Below are positions 61,154 to 64,000 of a stretch of 64,000 nt of DNA, piece after piece. Origin of the DNA: an uncultured Bacteroidales bacterium (GTDB lineage: Bacteria; Bacteroidota; Bacteroidia; Bacteroidales; P3); assembly GCA_910578275.1 (NCBI GenBank), contig CAJTPR010000006.1, forward strand, positions 35,550-99,549. Reading direction: 5' to 3'. The notes below the pieces were generated by a model. It was not told the origin of the DNA. It saw only the letters and a list, made by a program, of their open reading frames with translations, and did not search any database. A program made the position numbers and the translations under genes. Within the stretch, counting starts at the first letter, position 1. Each line of letters opens with the position of its first letter.

Positions 61154-62125
61154 TTAAGGATTGTTCTTGCGTTTTTTGGGGTCGGGGTTGCGGGCGATGA
61201 CGTTGTCTTGCAATCGCCATTTGCCGTTGTCGAAGACATAGGCTTGGTAGACGCCGCCTTCAGGAACGTAGTAGGCGTAGTCGTCGGCCATGGCCGTCTG
61301 ACGGGGAACGAGCCGGTCGAAGACGATCATGTTCGCCTTTTTCGCCTTCTCCTTGCCCTTTTCGTTCTTGTGCATGTAGGCCTGGTAGTCGTAGCGCAAT
61401 ATCATGCCCGTCTTCTTGCCGAAGCGGAATACGACGCGCTTGATTTCCGAGTCTTTGCGGCTTTTGTCTATCCTGTCGCTTCCGGCGATTCTTCCCCGGT
61501 TGGAAAACAGGCTTGCGCCGAATTGCACTTTTCCGTCGGGCTTGATGCTCATCACCTCGATGACGCTTTGCTGGTAGAGTTCCTGTCCCGAGTTCCACCC
61601 GAGGAAGGTGTAGTAGGTGCGGCCGCCGGCTTTCTTTTCGATGCATTCGTAGTAAAAGGCGCCCCACCAGCTGTCGGGCGAGCACGAAAGCTTTTCGGGA
61701 TAAGGTTGGTAGAGCGACATGTCGTTCATTTCATACAGCAGGTAGTCGTTCTTGGTGGTTCGACGTACCTGCAAGAGCGCCTTGTACGACACCCTGCCGT
61801 CCGCTTCGGGCACGCCCCAGTTGAGCATCCTGAAAACATGGTCTTCGCCTTTGAAGTAGTTGAGGTTCCTTACTTTCTCGAAAGGGAATTCCTTTCCCGC
61901 GTATTTTTCCAGGATGAATTTGGCTTTCAGTTGGAAGCTGTCGCTGGCGTTCCAACGGTAGTCGGCTCCGCAGGCGTAGATCTTGGAAAAAAGCCGGTCG
62001 AGTTCCGCCACTTGCGCGGAAAGGCTGTCGTCCGCGGCTTGGTTCGTAACCGGAGCCGCCATGACGGCTCCGGTTACGAACCATATCCAGCAGGCCGAAA
62101 AGGCCGTTTTTTTCAAGAATCCCAT
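61154..62125 (-). CDS. Secreted protein of unknown function
   Basis: 323 residues with a signal peptide (about 1-24, ending AVMAAP). The rest is beta-rich with Trp and Tyr in short strands (SPDSWWGAFYYECIEK, YYTFLGWNSGQEL, DYAYYVPEGGVYQAYVFDNG). No known motif. The C-terminus is basic (PDPKKRKNNP). It shares one base with the SIMPL gene (TAATG type overlap) and lies 20 bases before the HdeD-like gene, so the three belong together. Confidence 0.75.
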   Translation of the reverse strand: MGFLKKTAFSACWIWFVTGAVMAAPVTNQAADDSLSAQVAELDRLFSKIYACGADYRWNASDSFQLKAKFILEKYAGKEFPFEKVRNLNYFKGEDHVFRMLNWGVPEADGRVSYKALLQVRRTTKNDYLLYEMNDMSLYQPYPEKLSCSPDSWWGAFYYECIEKKAGGRTYYTFLGWNSGQELYQQSVIEVMSIKPDGKVQFGASLFSNRGRIAGSDRIDKSRKDSEIKRVVFRFGKKTGMILRYDYQAYMHKNEKGKEKAKKANMIVFDRLVPRQTAMADDYAYYVPEGGVYQAYVFDNGKWRLQDNVIARNPDPKKRKNNP

Positions 62126-62823
62126 TAATCGAGCAGATAGGTGATCGTCGTCACCACGCGCACGTTCTTTATCTGGGGCGTGGTGGCGTCGCTGTCCGTA
62201 ATGCTGAACGAACCCTGGCTGGCCGTCTTGATCTTGCCCACCTTGCTGTGGCTGTCCTTGGCGAACTTCTCGGCCGCCTCGCGGGCATTCTTCGTGGCTT
62301 CGGCGATCATTTCGGGCTTGATGGTGTTCAAGGCCGTGTATTCATATATTTCGCCGCGCCAGTCTTGGTTTGCAAGCACGATGCCTTGCATGAGGAGCTT
62401 TTCCTGATTGCTGATAAGCTTGCGCACGGCTTCCACGTCGGAAGAGGTGACGGTGACGATGCAGGTGGCGTAATAGCGCGATTGGCCGGCTCTTATCTCG
62501 TCGCTGTACATGTTGGCCTTGCGGTCTTCCACGGAGGGAGCCTTGATGATGATTTCATCTTCCGCGATGCCGCCTTTCTTGAGGAAGTCCACGACTTCGT
62601 TACGGGTCTTTTGCAGGTCGGCGTAGAGTTGATGGATGTCGTTGCCGAACACCTTGAAACTGATAGGCCAGGTGACCTTGTTGGCTTGAACGGTCTTTTC
62701 GGAAAAACCGCGTACGGTGACGGTCCGGTTGCTGTCCCGTTTCTGCAGGCCGTTGCCTATGATCCAGCCCATGACGATGATGGCGACGCCCACCACGATC
62801 GATTCGAATCTGAAGTTTTTCAT
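62125..62823 (-). CDS. SIMPL domain protein
   Basis: 232 residues. One membrane segment at about 8-25 (SIVVGVAIIVMGWIIGNG) anchors a SIMPL domain (DUF541) with RTVTVRGFSEKTVQANKVTW and the conserved C-terminal SITDSD motif. Such proteins are exported; the best-known member associates with a kinase in immune signalling, but the bacterial role is unknown. First gene of the operon of three. Confidence 0.88.
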   Translation of the reverse strand: MKNFRFESIVVGVAIIVMGWIIGNGLQKRDSNRTVTVRGFSEKTVQANKVTWPISFKVFGNDIHQLYADLQKTRNEVVDFLKKGGIAEDEIIIKAPSVEDRKANMYSDEIRAGQSRYYATCIVTVTSSDVEAVRKLISNQEKLLMQGIVLANQDWRGEIYEYTALNTIKPEMIAEATKNAREAAEKFAKDSHSKVGKIKTASQGSFSITDSDATTPQIKNVRVVTTITYLLD

Positions 62824-62897
62824 TATCCGTTTTTTTTTAAAGGTTCATATATCCAAGGGCCCGTTTCGGGAACGTCTCGTTTTCCCGACCGGCAGGG

Positions 62898-62905
62898 CGA
62901 ATATA
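62898..62905 (-). promoter_or_regulatory. Candidate promoter -7 box of the SIMPL operon
   Basis: The minus strand reads TATATTCG, one mismatch to TAnnTTTG, about 75 bases before the start at 62823. Confidence 0.35.
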
Positions 62906-62919
62906 GCAATTTTTCCTGT

Positions 62920-64000
62920 TTACTTGCCCACCGCCAGTTTCTTGCAGGCGATTTTTCCCTCTTGGCGGATGCGGACCGTGTAAATGCCTGCCGGGAACGA
63001 AGCGAGCCTGATTTCAAGCGTTCCTTCCGCGTGTTTTATCTCGTGGATCGTACGTCCGGTCAGGTCATGGACGCTGACATGGGCGTTTCTCAATCCAAGC
63101 AACGTGACATGGTCGGTGGCAGGGTTGGGATACATTTCCAGTCGCATGTCTTCCTCGTCTTCGACGGCCAAGGCCGTGGCGTTCACGGCGGCGGAAGCCG
63201 ACTGGAAGACGACTCCGCCTTGATCGAGTCCCGATTGCACGAAGCATACGATTTCCAGATCGTCGGGCTCTTCCATGTGAGTGGCGTGCATGTCGTCCAC
63301 CGATCCGGTGATCGTGATCGCGGAATCCGCCTTGAAGTCGAACGGCTTTCCGTTGCCGCCCAAAGGAGCGGCCATGTTCACCGAATGGAATTCCGTTTCC
63401 CCGTTGCCGGCCTTATTGCCTGTAGTCGTCTTTTCGGTTATGAAAACCAGTACGTTGGCCTGCATGGTGAGGGCGGGGAGAATGCGTATCTCGAAATCGA
63501 GCTTCCCCGTGGCGACATCTAGCCCGGCTTTCTTGACTTCGATTTCCATAAGGGCTTTACGGGCATGGGCGGCTTCGGTTCGCACCCGCAGGCTGTCGGC
63601 CATGGCCGCAGGACGGGAGGCTGTTTTTTCCAAGCTGCATTCGGCGTTGAAAACGGGTGCGGGCACGCTCCACCAGCCCTTCCATTCCAGCAACGTGTCG
63701 TAGAAAGCCATGCGTTCCACGTTGGGAGCGATAAAATATTTGTCTCCCTCGTTGGGGAAATACATCTGATATTTCACCACGTTGATCTTGCCTTCCGCCT
63801 TGAGTTCATCCAAGACGGGGTTCAGTTCCTTTCCTGTTCCTGCACAGCTTCCGCAAGTGGCGGAAGAGAAATATTCCATCATGGGGACGAAATCCGCGTC
63901 AAGCCGGGAGGGGTCGATGAAAACCAGTTCGTGGGTCGTCGTGTCTTTCTCCGAAGCGGCAAAGTCCTTGCCGTTGATCTTGACCGGCCACATCTTCAGC
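62920..64000 (-). CDS. Type IX secretion-sorted thioredoxin-like protein (5' end outside window)
   Basis: At least 357 residues in the window. The N-terminal part has a CGSC motif in FSSATCGSCAGTGKELNP, the type of CxxC seen in thioredoxin-like domains. The C-terminal 75 or so residues form a Por-type sorting domain: MYPNPATDHVTLLGL, then TGRTIHEIK and GIYTVRI, ending LAVGK. This signals export by the type IX secretion system and attachment or release at the cell surface. The frame stays open at the right edge, so the true start is not seen. Confidence 0.85.
   Translation of the reverse strand, partial: LKMWPVKINGKDFAASEKDTTTHELVFIDPSRLDADFVPMMEYFSSATCGSCAGTGKELNPVLDELKAEGKINVVKYQMYFPNEGDKYFIAPNVERMAFYDTLLEWKGWWSVPAPVFNAECSLEKTASRPAAMADSLRVRTEAAHARKALMEIEVKKAGLDVATGKLDFEIRILPALTMQANVLVFITEKTTTGNKAGNGETEFHSVNMAAPLGGNGKPFDFKADSAITITGSVDDMHATHMEEPDDLEIVCFVQSGLDQGGVVFQSASAAVNATALAVEDEEDMRLEMYPNPATDHVTLLGLRNAHVSVHDLTGRTIHEIKHAEGTLEIRLASFPAGIYTVRIRQEGKIACKKLAVGK

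Overview
The window looks like chromosome of an anaerobic member of the Bacteroidota, most likely order Bacteroidales, with a fairly high GC content. The grounds are: many promoters with the Bacteroidota -7 box TAnnTTTG (two with a TTTG -33 box exactly 20 nt upstream), lineage-specific families (DUF4831, DUF4837, DUF4835, the Rpb6-like omega subunit), a type IX secretion C-terminal sorting domain, and anaerobic enzymes (class III ribonucleotide reductase, a monomeric [FeFe] hydrogenase, its maturase HydG, pyruvate phosphate dikinase). I cannot name a genus. No prophage, insertion sequence or CRISPR array is visible; this is core chromosome.

Layout. 1-206: end of a protein with a 20-residue tandem repeat. 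231-5266: AsmA-like protein, YicC, HydG. 5411-8252: DnaB and a secreted amidotransferase-like protein. 8256-9762 (minus): a small basic protein and a DUF4831 protein. 9805-15534 (minus): tripartite RND efflux operon, with a divergent AraC regulator at 15741-16613. 16595-19496 (minus): kinase-deaminase fusion and two lipoproteins. 19630-21126: glutamine synthetase with a clear terminator. 21299-24726: NatA/NatB-type ABC exporter and a sigma-54 type response regulator. 24756-25101: RNase P RNA. 25181-28010: cobalamin riboswitch and nrdD-nrdG. 28012-33427: MarC, RlmB, MtaB, a sensor kinase, HemW. 33437-36762: a secreted protein and an isolated atpD-atpC pair. 36775-39834: lipoprotein, [FeFe] hydrogenase, XerD. 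40008-45521: methyltransferase, PPDK, PurH. 45692-48336 (minus): papain-like hydrolase, TrmH-type methylase, rpsF-rpsR-rplI. 48579-48651: tRNA-Ala(CGC). 48765-50659: UbiA-type prenyltransferase coupled to a radical SAM enzyme. 50682-58064: BamD, omega, CoaBC, DUF4835, RecN, TPR protein, AroE. 58069-64000: EEP-family nuclease, a DUF6576-like fragment, LuxC-type reductase, HdeD-like protein, a secreted protein, SIMPL protein and a type IX-sorted protein cut by the window edge.

How the genes fit together. Energy and redox functions form one theme: hydrogenase plus HydG for H2 metabolism, PPDK for pyruvate/PEP interconversion, and part of the ATP synthase. B12-responsive deoxynucleotide synthesis is the second: the riboswitch precedes the B12-independent class III reductase, implying a B12-dependent enzyme elsewhere in the genome. 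Envelope biogenesis (AsmA, BamD, efflux, many lipoproteins, type IX cargo) is the third.

The most interesting points are competing helices between the cobalamin riboswitch and a possible terminator, a perfect inverted repeat upstream of the hydrogenase promoter, an uncharacterised UbiA/radical-SAM pair, a sigma-54 type regulator with no room for a DNA-binding domain, and the separation of atpDC from the rest of the ATP synthase.
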